DNA from: an uncultured Mycoplasmatota bacterium
GTDB lineage: Bacteria; Bacillota_I; Bacilli_A; RF39; UBA660
DNA: 59,323 nucleotides
Assembly: GCA_900556025.1 (NCBI GenBank)
Contig: USNG01000004.1
Span: 1 to 59,323, forward strand
Direction of reading: 5' to 3'
Within the stretch, counting starts at the first letter, position 1, and each line of letters opens with the position of its first letter. A program made the position numbers and the translations under genes. Positions 1 to 7,868 of the stretch are shown here, piece by piece. Below the pieces are notes generated by a model. The model was not told the origin of the DNA. It saw only the letters and a program-made list of their open reading frames with translations, and did not search any database.

Positions 1-18
1 ATTCAAAGATAAATATGG

Positions 19-45
19 AATCACTGATTAATAGTGATTTTTTAT
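19..45 (+). terminator. Intrinsic terminator of an upstream gene
   Basis: The hairpin AATCACT / AGTGATT with a 7-nt loop is followed by a run of T. It should end a transcript entering from before the window. The next gene starts 13 nt later, so that gene depends on read-through or on a promoter at or before the window edge. Confidence 0.7.
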
Positions 46-57
46 TAGGTGAAAAAT

Positions 58-324
58 ATGAATATAGATAATCAAAATATAAATATAGACGATTTATATG
101 ATCAAAAGTATATGCATAAAGAAGTTAAAAAAGGTATTTTCTTATCAGAATATCAACTTGAAGTATTAAAAAGATATCAAATTGATATAGATAGTATTTC
201 ATCAATTACTGACCTTTTATTTGAAATAGATGAGATATTAGATAATGACCCTGATGCTGATGATTTAGAAGCAATAGAGATAGAAATCTCAGATTTTAAT
301 TATTATGCTAATACTAATAAATAA
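58..324 (+). CDS. Small acidic protein of unknown function
   Basis: An 88-residue soluble protein rich in Asp, Glu, Ile and Asn, with no signal peptide or membrane segment. The C-terminal half is strongly acidic (DNDPDADDLEAIEIE). The ATG at 58 is preferred over an in-frame GTG at 49 because AGGTG lies 6-7 nt upstream of it. No family is recognised. A separate promoter follows before the next gene, so it is probably monocistronic or the end of an upstream unit. Confidence 0.6.
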   Translation: MNIDNQNINIDDLYDQKYMHKEVKKGIFLSEYQLEVLKRYQIDIDSISSITDLLFEIDEILDNDPDADDLEAIEIEISDFNYYANTNK

Positions 325-359
325 TTGAAAAAAATAATAGTTTTGTTTATAATATAGAT
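325..359 (+). promoter_or_regulatory. Sigma-A promoter giving a likely leaderless mRNA
   Basis: TTGAAA (325-330), a 17-nt spacer and TATAAT (348-353) form a near-consensus promoter. The -10 box ends 6 nt before the ATG at 360, so the expected transcription start falls on the start codon itself. There is no Shine-Dalgarno sequence. Confidence 0.7.
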
Positions 360-1154
360 ATGAAGAATAAGAATGTATTGATAATTTTAATTATTATCTT
401 AATGTCTTTACTCATATCTATTTTTAATTTCAATAGATATAGTTCAAAAACATTAGATAAAAGAATATTTAATAGAGATTGGTATTACTATGATTATAGT
501 ACAGGGCACTATGATAAATTGTATTTAACTGAAAATAAAGTTACATTCACTATACCAAATGAAAAAGTAAATACACAATATTCAAAATGCAAAAACTATT
601 CATTTGATAAAAGAACAAATACAATTAAATTAGATTGTAATCTAAATCTACAAATAAAAGAAGTCACAGAAAGCTATATTACATTAAATATGAATAATAA
701 AATTGTAAAATATTTTTCTAATCCAGATGACGCTTTAAATTATAGATTTGAATTATACTATGGTCAAAATATAGTAAGTTATAAAAAAGAAAAATCTCAA
801 GCTTTAAATTACATAAATATTAATCAAAATAAATTAAAAGAATTATATAATGATAATGAATTTTCAAAAGTAGTATTTTTAGGCAATAAATGTACTAGTA
901 TAGATTGTACTTTATTTTTAGATGTATTAGAACATTGGTTAACTAAAGATAATAATATCTATTATATTGATTCTGATCAATTAACAACTACAACTATAAA
1001 AGAATTAAATAAATTAAATCCAAAATTCAGTAATGATTTACTATCGTATAATGATGTATATCCTAAAATCATGATAATTGGAAACAAACAAGTAGTTGAT
1101 GAATATTTAGTTAAATGTACAGGATTTAATTGTGAACAATATATAAAAGATTAA
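360..1154 (+). CDS. Membrane-anchored extracytoplasmic protein, possible thioredoxin-like fold
   Basis: 264 residues. An N-terminal hydrophobic helix (about 5-23) without a lipobox suggests a signal anchor with the rest outside the cell. It has six cysteines in three pairs: 77/93, 178/183 and 253/258. The strand VVFLGNKC (171-178), the strand IYYIDSD and then VYPKIMIIGN (234-242, a possible cis-Pro strand) resemble the strand order of thioredoxin-like proteins, but there is no CxxC. The thioredoxin-like reading is inference. It recalls the redox lipoproteins at 56.6-58.2 kb. The promoter places the transcription start at the ATG. Confidence 0.55.
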   Translation: MKNKNVLIILIIILMSLLISIFNFNRYSSKTLDKRIFNRDWYYYDYSTGHYDKLYLTENKVTFTIPNEKVNTQYSKCKNYSFDKRTNTIKLDCNLNLQIKEVTESYITLNMNNKIVKYFSNPDDALNYRFELYYGQNIVSYKKEKSQALNYININQNKLKELYNDNEFSKVVFLGNKCTSIDCTLFLDVLEHWLTKDNNIYYIDSDQLTTTTIKELNKLNPKFSNDLLSYNDVYPKIMIIGNKQVVDEYLVKCTGFNCEQYIKD

Positions 1155-1227
1155 TTTCATAATAATCATTGAAATTTCACTAGAATTTCATATTATAATA
1201 TTATATTATAAACATGAGGTGAAAAGT

Positions 1228-1893
1228 ATGAAAGTATTAATCGCAGATGATGAAAAATTAATAAGAGATGTTATAAAAGAATACTGTTTAGGTAGCGGTT
1301 ATGAAGTACTAGAAGCAGTTAATGGAATAGAAGCAGTAGAAAAAGCAAAAGATGCTGATATTATAGTACTAGATATAATGATGCCTAAAATGGATGGATT
1401 TACTGCATATAAATTAATTAAAGAAAAATACAATACACCTACAATAATGCTTTCAGCTAGAGGAGAAGAATATGATAAACTAGCTGGATTTGATTTAGGA
1501 ATAGATGATTATATGACAAAACCATTTAGTCCAAAAGAACTAATGGCAAGAATAAATGCAGTAACTAAAAGATATAAAGGAGAAGAAAGTTTCTTTAAAT
1601 ATAAAGATTTAAAAGTAGATTTTTTAGGTCATTCAGTATACATTAAAGATAAAGAACTTCCACTCACACCAAAAGAATATGATTTATTAGTATATTTTAT
1701 AAATAATAAAGGGATTGCATTATCAAGAGAACAATTACTTAATAATATTTGGAATTATGACTATTTTGGTAATGATAGAACAATAGATACACATATTAAA
1801 ATGCTTAGAAATAATTTAGGAGAATACAGAGATTTAATAACTACAGTAAGAAGGATGGGTTATAAATTTGATATCAAAAACAAAGAAAATTAA
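1228..1893 (+). CDS. OmpR/PhoB-family response regulator
   Basis: The receiver domain has acidic residues D7/D8, phospho-acceptor D49 (IIVLDIMMPKMDG), S76 and K98 (YMTKPFSP). A C-terminal winged helix (about 125-221) ends in the usual TIDTHIKMLRNNLG and VRRMGYKF patterns. The ATG at 1228 is chosen over the in-frame GTG at 1219 because GAGGTG sits just upstream. The histidine kinase gene overlaps its 3' end, so the two are translationally coupled partners. The stimulus and regulon are unknown. A role in regulating the downstream hydrogenase is possible but unproven. Confidence 0.93.
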   Translation: MKVLIADDEKLIRDVIKEYCLGSGYEVLEAVNGIEAVEKAKDADIIVLDIMMPKMDGFTAYKLIKEKYNTPTIMLSARGEEYDKLAGFDLGIDDYMTKPFSPKELMARINAVTKRYKGEESFFKYKDLKVDFLGHSVYIKDKELPLTPKEYDLLVYFINNKGIALSREQLLNNIWNYDYFGNDRTIDTHIKMLRNNLGEYRDLITTVRRMGYKFDIKNKEN

Positions 1894-3256
1894 ACAACTA
1901 GTATGGACTTCACTATTTGCTTTCTCAGTATTAATACTGGGTATTCTTTTTTTTACACAAATAGTTTTCCTAAACAAATATTATGAAATATACAAAACAA
2001 ATCAATTAGACACAATAGCTCATGAAATAAAACAAAATGATGACTTAACTATTTCAGAATTAGAAGATATGTCATATGAATATGGAATATGTATTTCTAT
2101 TTATACTAATAATGACACAAAAACTGTATCTAATCTTTATAATAGAGGATGTTTAATAGGAGATAGTAAAACAAATACTGAATTTATAACAAACTTTATA
2201 GAGAGTGATGATACAGAAAAAACATATTTATTAAAAAATTCTAGATTTGGAAATTCAAATTTAGTAAGAGCGATTAAATATGGAAATAATTTATATATAT
2301 TTTTAAATACATCTATTCAACCTTTGGATGATTCGATATTAATTCTAAAAAAGCAATTTATTTATATAGCTGGATTCCTTTTAGTAGTATCTTTATTAAT
2401 AGTTCATTTTATATCAAATAAAATATCAAAACCAATTGAAAATATAAGTACTTCAGCTAAAAAAATGGCTAATGGAAATTATGATGTTAATTTTAGTACA
2501 AAGAGTAATATAGTAGAAATAGAAGAATTATCAGATGCTTTAGACTTAGCTAAGAAAGAAATGTCAAAAACAGATGAATTAAGAAAAGATCTAATGGCAA
2601 ATGTTGGCCATGATTTAAGAACACCTCTTACAATGATAAAAGCATATGCAGAAATGACAAGAGACTTAGAAAATCAAACACCAGCTAAAAGAAAAGAAAA
2701 CTTAAATATTATTATAGAAGAAACAGATAGATTAAATATTTTAGTAGGTGATATTCTTGACTTATCAAAATTACAATCTAAAACATATGAACTTAATATA
2801 GAAGAATTTGATTTAAATGATTTAATAAAAGAAATTATTAGAAGATATTATATTTTAATAGATAATGAAGGATATGAATTTGTCTATGAAAATGATAAAC
2901 CAATCATGGTAAAAGCTGATAAAAAAAGAATGGAACAAGTTATATATAATTTAGTCAATAACGCTGTAAATTATACTGGAGATGACAAGAAAATATATAT
3001 AAACTTAACAGAAAAGAAAAAAACTGTATTAGTTGAAATAAAGGATACAGGAAAAGGGATAGACGAGAAAGATATTAAGTATATTTGGGATAAATATTAT
3101 CACAACGAAAAGAAACACAAAAGAAATGCATTTGGTACAGGACTAGGATTATCTATAGTAAAAACTATTCTTGAAACACATGGATATAAGTATGGAGTTA
3201 AGTCTAAATTAGGAGAAGGAACAACCTTTTATTTTGAGATTAGTAAATCTAAATAA
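1868..3256 (+). CDS. Sensor histidine kinase
   Basis: 462 residues. A membrane segment (about 11-33) leads to an extracellular sensor region (about 35-160), a second membrane segment (about 163-182) and a HAMP domain. HisKA carries H248 in the motif GHDLRTPLTM. The HATPase domain shows the N box (NLVNNAVNYTG, 361-371), G1 (DTGKGID, about 393) and G2 (GTGLGLSIVK, about 423). The proposed TTG start lies inside the response regulator gene behind AAGGATGG. The extracellular region contains two cysteines (75 and 95) and has no recognised ligand-binding fold. Confidence 0.9.
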   Translation: MISKTKKIKQLVWTSLFAFSVLILGILFFTQIVFLNKYYEIYKTNQLDTIAHEIKQNDDLTISELEDMSYEYGICISIYTNNDTKTVSNLYNRGCLIGDSKTNTEFITNFIESDDTEKTYLLKNSRFGNSNLVRAIKYGNNLYIFLNTSIQPLDDSILILKKQFIYIAGFLLVVSLLIVHFISNKISKPIENISTSAKKMANGNYDVNFSTKSNIVEIEELSDALDLAKKEMSKTDELRKDLMANVGHDLRTPLTMIKAYAEMTRDLENQTPAKRKENLNIIIEETDRLNILVGDILDLSKLQSKTYELNIEEFDLNDLIKEIIRRYYILIDNEGYEFVYENDKPIMVKADKKRMEQVIYNLVNNAVNYTGDDKKIYINLTEKKKTVLVEIKDTGKGIDEKDIKYIWDKYYHNEKKHKRNAFGTGLGLSIVKTILETHGYKYGVKSKLGEGTTFYFEISKSK

Positions 3257-3294
3257 TATATGATATAATATATTAAAGAATAAGGAGAGTTGTT

Positions 3295-4803
3295 ATGAAA
3301 TACATATGTAATAAGTGTGGATATATAGAAGAAAAAGAAGAATTATCAGATGATTATAAATGTCCTATGTGTGAATCTACAAAAGATAATTTTAATAAAA
3401 TAGAAGAAGATATAACTGATATAGGATTAGATTCCATTATTGATTCAGTAGTAGAAGAAACAACTCAAATAGAAAAAAGTAAAATTATAAACGATCATTT
3501 AGAAGATAAAAAGATTCGTATTAGTGAATATAATAATTGTATTGCAAGAGTTAATGAAAGATGTATTAATTGTGGACAATGTAAAAAAACATGTGAAAAT
3601 ATAGTTGGTTTAAGATATGATTTAAACAAATGTAAAGAACCAATATGTTTAGGCTGTGGTCAATGTATTTTAAAGTGCCCTACAGGAGCAATGATTCCAA
3701 AGTATTCTTACAAAGATATTAAAAATATATTGGATATAAATGAAAAAATAGTGGTTGCAATAATTGCTCCAGCTGTTAGAGTATCTATTGGCGAAGCTTT
3801 CGGTTTAGAAGCGGGAGATAATACAGAATTAAAGTTAGTTTCATCATTAAAAAAATTAGGATTTGATTATGTATTTGATACAGCTTTTGGGGCAGATTTA
3901 ACAATTATCGAAGAGACAGAAGAATTTTCTCAAAGATTAAAAAATAATGGACCACTACCACAATTTACTAGTTGTTGTCCAGCATGGGTTAAATATGCAG
4001 AAGTATATCATCCAGAACTTTTAGACAACTTATCAACATGCAAAAGTCCAATAGGTATGCAATGTGCTATGATTAAAAGTTATTTTTCAGAAGAGAAAGG
4101 ATTTGATCCAAATAGAATAGTAACAGTAGCAATAACACCTTGTACATCTAAAAAGATGGAGGCTAAAGAATATACGCTTAACATAGATTATGTAGTTACT
4201 GCTAGTGAACTTGCTTTACTTCTTAAAGAAGAGGACATTGATTTAAGTGAATTACCAGAAACACCATACGACACAATGATGGGAACTAGTAGTGGAGCAG
4301 GTGTTATATTTGGATCAACTGGCGGAGTAACAGAAGCATTAATAAGAGCATTCTATAGAATGAAAACTAAAAAGAATATAAAAGATAGTGAAATTAATTT
4401 CGAAAATATCAGAGGCTTTGATGGCATAAAAGAAACAAGTATTAATGTAAATGGTGAAACTATTAAAATAGCAATAGTTCAACAAATGGAAAATTTAGAA
4501 AAATTATTAGAAAATAATGAATATAAAAAATATCATTTTATAGAAGTAATGAATTGCAAAGGTGGATGTATCGGTGGTGGAGGCCAACCATTATGTGCAA
4601 TACCTAAATTAGAAGAGATAAAAAAGAAAAGAAGTGAAGGATTATATAAAATAGATAAGAAAAGAAAAAATAAATGTTCTTATGATAATCCAGAAATAAA
4701 AATGCTTTATAAAAATTATCTAAAAAGACCTTTAAGTGAACCAAGTAAGACTTTATTACATACTTCATATTCAGATAAAAGTAATTTGTTAAATAATAAA
4801 TAA
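3295..4803 (+). CDS. Rubredoxin-ferredoxin-[FeFe] hydrogenase fusion
   Basis: 502 residues. The N-terminus is a rubredoxin-like Cys4 site (C5, C8, C23, C26: CNKCGY and CPMC). Next come two [4Fe-4S] motifs (CINCGQCKKTC at 90-100 and CLGCGQCILKCP at 118-129). The H-cluster domain follows, with TSCCPAW (225-231), TPCTSKKME (281-289) and EVMNCKGGC (417-425). The expected reaction is reversible proton reduction with ferredoxin- or rubredoxin-type electron input. The L2 motif begins TPC where the well-studied catalytic enzymes have MPC, so activity or a sensory role is uncertain. No maturase genes (hydE, hydF, hydG) are in the window. The start has AAGGAGAG upstream. Confidence 0.9.
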   Translation: MKYICNKCGYIEEKEELSDDYKCPMCESTKDNFNKIEEDITDIGLDSIIDSVVEETTQIEKSKIINDHLEDKKIRISEYNNCIARVNERCINCGQCKKTCENIVGLRYDLNKCKEPICLGCGQCILKCPTGAMIPKYSYKDIKNILDINEKIVVAIIAPAVRVSIGEAFGLEAGDNTELKLVSSLKKLGFDYVFDTAFGADLTIIEETEEFSQRLKNNGPLPQFTSCCPAWVKYAEVYHPELLDNLSTCKSPIGMQCAMIKSYFSEEKGFDPNRIVTVAITPCTSKKMEAKEYTLNIDYVVTASELALLLKEEDIDLSELPETPYDTMMGTSSGAGVIFGSTGGVTEALIRAFYRMKTKKNIKDSEINFENIRGFDGIKETSINVNGETIKIAIVQQMENLEKLLENNEYKKYHFIEVMNCKGGCIGGGGQPLCAIPKLEEIKKKRSEGLYKIDKKRKNKCSYDNPEIKMLYKNYLKRPLSEPSKTLLHTSYSDKSNLLNNK

Positions 4804-4820
4804 AAAAGATTAAAAAAATA

Positions 4821-4849
4821 TTGACAACTTATTATTATCTTGATACAAT
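4821..4849 (+). promoter_or_regulatory. Near-consensus sigma-A promoter without an ORF
   Basis: TTGACA (4821-4826), exactly 17 nt, then TACAAT (4844-4849). This is one of the best-matching promoters in the window, yet no open frame follows for almost 600 nt. It therefore appears to drive a non-coding transcript. Confidence 0.8.
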
Positions 4850-4856
4850 AATAATG

Positions 4857-5343
4857 TCCTAAAGAATAGTTATGAAATATTTTGATTGTTAAGTCCACTA
4901 AACTGGATAACGATTGATATTTCTGATTGTTTAGTGAAAAAGTTCTATATAATATATTATTATATAGTTGTAATAATTATTATAGTTTCATGTATAATAT
5001 TAAATTATTGTATATAGAGATTATATTTAATATTACATTATGTATATATTTATTTTAATATTTATGTTGTTGTTAATATTAGTTTATTAATTTATGATAT
5101 TTATGTTTAATAATATATATTTTATAATAATATAACTCTTATTAATTTAAGAAATAGAATTCTTATCTACTATGGACAAATGATGTATCATTGAGAAAGT
5201 AAACTCAAAAATGATAAGTGGTTATGCTAAATACTGATAATATTTAGAACATGTTTAAGTCATTAAATGTGATTTAAACGATTATAATCGATTTTCGTTC
5301 AAACTCGGAGCAATCATGTTTTATCAGAACTGATTGCTTTTTG
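4857..5343 (+). ncRNA. Candidate structured non-coding RNA, family unknown
   Basis: This is the gene-free interval between the hydrogenase and fic genes. It begins at the expected start of the promoter at 4821 and ends at a strong terminator. Visible stems are CACTAAAC/GTTTAGTG (4896-4903 with 4929-4936), ATCATTGAG/CTCA..ATGAT (5187-5195 with 5204-5215), CTAAATA/TATTTAG (5227-5233 with 5241-5247), GTTTAA/TTAAAC (5253-5258 with 5274-5279) and a CGATTATAATCG palindrome (5279-5290). The middle (about 4945-5150) is almost pure A/T. I saw no RNase P, tmRNA, SRP or T-box signature. The transcript, about 490 nt, is inferred, not observed. Confidence 0.5.
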
Positions 5344-5344
5344 T
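5309..5344 (+). terminator. Intrinsic terminator of the candidate ncRNA
   Basis: AGCAATCA (5309-5316) pairs with TGATTGCT (5331-5338). The stem is extended inward by GTT/AAC after a single bulged base, leaving a 7-nt loop, and is followed by TTTTTG. It lies upstream of fic and ends the ncRNA. Confidence 0.8.
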
Positions 5345-5362
5345 TTTATAAAATAATTAACT

Positions 5363-5396
5363 AAATATACATATTTCACACTAAATATGTATATTT
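5363..5396 (+). promoter_or_regulatory. 14-bp perfect inverted repeat upstream of fic
   Basis: The arms AAATATACATATTT (5363-5376) and AAATATGTATATTT (5383-5396) are exact reverse complements around a 6-nt centre. Each arm is itself nearly palindromic. The repeat lies 40 nt before the fic ATG, so it may be an operator or a structured leader. A second terminator is possible because the right arm runs into a T-rich tail. Confidence 0.6.
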
Positions 5397-5435
5397 TTAT
5401 TTAAAAAAATGATAAAATTATACTGAGGTGATAAT

Positions 5436-6512
5436 ATGGAACCATACAAAGCTAGAAAAATGCCATTTGATTATACACCATCAAATGAAATATCAGCTTT
5501 ATTATTTGAAGCAAGAGAAATATATGGAGAATATAAAGGATATCTAAGAAACATGCAATTTGACTATAAATGTTTTCTTGAAGCAGAATATAGTTTAGAA
5601 CTTTATAATTCATTTAAAATAGATGGAGCTAAAATAGATAAAGATAACACATATTTTATGCCATATATGGTAAAAAATAATATTTCTATAGAATTTGAAA
5701 ATCTTAAGAAATCATTATCATTCGCATTATCAGAATTACAAAATGGAAAAATAGATATTCCATTCTACAATAATATTAATAAAATGTTATTTATGGACTG
5801 CAAAAAAGATAATAAAACTAAAGGCAGTGGTCACTTAAGAAAGAAACAAAATTTTCTTCTAAAACCAGGATTAGCTGGATCAGTCGTATCTTTCATTCCA
5901 CCTGTTTATACAGAAGTAAATGAACTAATGAAAAATATGTGTGAATATATTAATTCTAAAGAAGATGAAGTATTTTTAAGTACAGCATTAACACATTATC
6001 AATATGAAAAAATACATCCATACTTATCAGGAAATGGAAAAATGGGAAGATTTATGATACCAGTTCAAGTATCATTTTATAAAAAAGAACCACCTATTTT
6101 ATTTATATCAGAAAGTATTGATGCTTTAAAAAATACTTACTTTACTTTATTAAGTGGTGAAATAGAAGAAGATGTAGAAAAGTTTGTTAAATTCTTTCTT
6201 CAATGTATAATAAATCAATGTAATATAAACATTAAAAGAATTAAAAAAATCAATAAAGTATATAAAAATGATTTAGAAGAATTTAAAAAAGAAATTGGTG
6301 GAACAACTATATATAAAATATATCCAGAAATGATGAAGAAAATAGTATTCACAACAAGTGATATTGTCAATGATTGTGGAATACATATAAATTCAGTCAA
6401 TAAAGTTATAAATAAACTAGTAGATAAAGGATTCTTAATCAAACAAAAAAAGAAAGATACTAATAGAGTAACTTTCTGTTATAAAAACGCATATGATGTA
6501 TTTATGAAGTAA
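5436..6512 (+). CDS. Fic-domain protein with C-terminal winged helix
   Basis: 358 residues, laid out like the common bacterial Fic proteins: a Fic_N-type region, the Fic core and a C-terminal winged helix-turn-helix (about 295-350). The core motif is HPYLSGNGKMGR (194-205), with the catalytic His, the GNG phosphate loop and the Arg present. Family members transfer AMP from ATP to target hydroxyl groups. The N-terminal segment SFKIDG (59-64) matches the position of the auto-inhibitory [S/T]xxxE[G/N] helix but has Asp where Glu is usual. The start has GAGGTG 7 nt upstream. Its 3' end overlaps the convergent downstream gene by 11 nt. Confidence 0.88.
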   Translation: MEPYKARKMPFDYTPSNEISALLFEAREIYGEYKGYLRNMQFDYKCFLEAEYSLELYNSFKIDGAKIDKDNTYFMPYMVKNNISIEFENLKKSLSFALSELQNGKIDIPFYNNINKMLFMDCKKDNKTKGSGHLRKKQNFLLKPGLAGSVVSFIPPVYTEVNELMKNMCEYINSKEDEVFLSTALTHYQYEKIHPYLSGNGKMGRFMIPVQVSFYKKEPPILFISESIDALKNTYFTLLSGEIEEDVEKFVKFFLQCIINQCNINIKRIKKINKVYKNDLEEFKKEIGGTTIYKIYPEMMKKIVFTTSDIVNDCGIHINSVNKVINKLVDKGFLIKQKKKDTNRVTFCYKNAYDVFMK

Positions 6513-7026
6513 TATCTTCTAAATCTTCAATAATAGATATATGAAAGAGTAAATTCTTTTGATTAATATCATCAAAATAAGAATATGCTCTTTTTTTATG
6601 CTTATTAATATTATCTATTAATTCTAAAAAAGCTCTATGTTTAATATTAATGTGTTTTCTTAATATATTATAATTGATCTCATATTTATACAAAAATAAT
6701 TTGATAAATTCACTTTGATACCAATCTAAATTATCATAATAATATGATTTATCAAAAAACAAACTATTCAACTTGCTATCAACAGTAAGCTCAAGTATAT
6801 ATTTTAATTCTAAAGGATTTATAAACAAATAGTTCTTTATAAAACTAACATAATTATCTATATTAAAAATAACATTATCATAATAATTAATGTAATTATC
6901 TTTATGGATTAAATGACTTTTAACTTCAATCATTTCATTTTTATCTATAGAGATAATTTTATTTTTTAATGCATCACTTTTTAATAAAGAATATACTTCA
7001 GATAGATTATTTAAATTATTCATCAT
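6502..7026 (-). CDS. Unknown protein coupled to an XRE regulator
   Basis: About 174 residues, soluble, helical-looking and rich in Asn, Tyr, Ile and Lys; no family recognised. Of several clustered ATG codons, the one at 7026 is best placed (GAGG 6 nt upstream). It overlaps the end of the XRE gene by 11 nt, so the two are co-translated. A regulator followed by an overlapping small protein is a layout shared by toxin-antitoxin and other self-regulated pairs; that reading is inference. Its 3' end overlaps fic tail to tail. Confidence 0.6.
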   Translation of the reverse strand: MMNNLNNLSEVYSLLKSDALKNKIISIDKNEMIEVKSHLIHKDNYINYYDNVIFNIDNYVSFIKNYLFINPLELKYILELTVDSKLNSLFFDKSYYYDNLDWYQSEFIKLFLYKYEINYNILRKHINIKHRAFLELIDNINKHKKRAYSYFDDINQKNLLFHISIIEDLEDITS

Positions 7027-7270
7027 TATCATCCTCAAAAAATTTACTTATTGGTACCCTAAGTACAATAGATATCTTATATAAATTATTAATACTAATA
7101 CCTTTAATAACACTACTGCTTTCTAAATTACTTATTAATGAAACTGAAACATTAATTATCTCAGCAAGATCTTCTTGAGTCATCTTACCATACATTTTAT
7201 TATATAGTTTTCTATATTTTTTAACATTCTTTCCAATAATTATATCTAGTTCATCTTGATTCATTTTCAT
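7016..7270 (-). CDS. XRE-family transcriptional regulator
   Basis: 84 residues, essentially a single lambda-repressor-like helix-turn-helix (MTQEDLAEIINVSVSLISNL) followed by GISINNLYKISIVL..PISKFF. It is closely similar to the regulator at 7608-7868 and less so to that at 7361-7621, so the three are paralogues. No Shine-Dalgarno sequence is seen, but TATAAT ends exactly 6 nt before the ATG, suggesting a leaderless mRNA. It likely controls its own operon with the overlapping downstream gene. Confidence 0.82.
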   Translation of the reverse strand: MKMNQDELDIIIGKNVKKYRKLYNKMYGKMTQEDLAEIINVSVSLISNLESSSVIKGISINNLYKISIVLRVPISKFFEDDNDE

Positions 7271-7305
7271 ATATCAATTATAAACCTTTTAATCGAAAAT
7301 GTATA
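7271..7305 (-). promoter_or_regulatory. Promoter with -10 six nt before the ATG (leaderless)
   Basis: On the minus strand TATACA, 17 nt and TATAAT precede the start, and six bases (TGATAT) separate the -10 box from ATG. The nearest purine-rich stretch (AAAAGG) is too far upstream to act as a ribosome binding site. Confidence 0.6.
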
Positions 7306-7360
7306 GTATTACATTACATAAAATTCATGTTAAAAAATGTACAATTAAATTGGTGATTGT

Positions 7361-7621
7361 ATGACAAAATTTAAAAGAGAATTCAATTTTGATAACAATA
7401 TTATAGAAACTATAGCATATAACGTTATTAAATATAGAAAATTAAATAAAATAACTCAAGAACAACTAGCAGTAGATATTGGTGTATCACCAGAATTTAT
7501 AAGAAAGTTTGAAAGTACTAAAGGAAGTGAAGGACTATCATTAATGTCTTTATATAAAATTTCAATAGTATTAAACACTTCCATAGATAAATTCTTTGAA
7601 TCAATTACTAATGATCAATAA
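7361..7621 (+). CDS. XRE-family transcriptional regulator
   Basis: 86 residues with one helix-turn-helix (ITQEQLAVDIGVSPEFIRKF) and the same C-terminal signature, LYKISIVL..SIDKFF, as its two neighbours. It is the most diverged of the trio and lies between them on the opposite strand. GGTGAT is 3 nt upstream of the ATG. Its last 14 nt overlap the end of the convergent paralogue, so the two mRNAs would be antisense to each other at their 3' ends. Confidence 0.78.
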   Translation: MTKFKREFNFDNNIIETIAYNVIKYRKLNKITQEQLAVDIGVSPEFIRKFESTKGSEGLSLMSLYKISIVLNTSIDKFFESITNDQ

Positions 7622-7868
7622 AAAAATTATCAATAGACACATCTAATATTTTACTTATTTTATACAAATTATAAATACTTATCCCTTGATAAGTTTTTTT
7701 ACTTTCTAAGTTACCTATAAGAGATGTAGAAACATTTATTATTTCTGCTAATTTTTCCTGAGTCATCTCATCATTATTAATTGAATAAAGTTTTCTATAA
7801 TATCTTATATTCTTGCCAATTATTGAATATAAATCTTTTTCATCTTTAAATAAATATTCGTCTTTCAT
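7608..7868 (-). CDS. XRE-family transcriptional regulator
   Basis: 86 residues from the preferred ATG at 7868 (GAGGG just upstream, and N-terminal alignment with the paralogue at 7016-7270). An upstream in-frame ATG at 7895 lacks a ribosome binding site. The helix-turn-helix MTQEKLAEIINVSTSLIGNL is followed by GISIYNLYKISKIL. A perfect inverted repeat at 7934-7950 lies in its promoter region and could be its operator. Confidence 0.78.
   Translation of the reverse strand: MKDEYLFKDEKDLYSIIGKNIRYYRKLYSINNDEMTQEKLAEIINVSTSLIGNLESKKTYQGISIYNLYKISKILDVSIDNFFIDH

Noticed and set aside
4857..5343. RNase P RNA, tmRNA, SRP RNA or a T-box
   Set aside because: None of their conserved sequence blocks was found; the interval is too A/T-rich in the middle.
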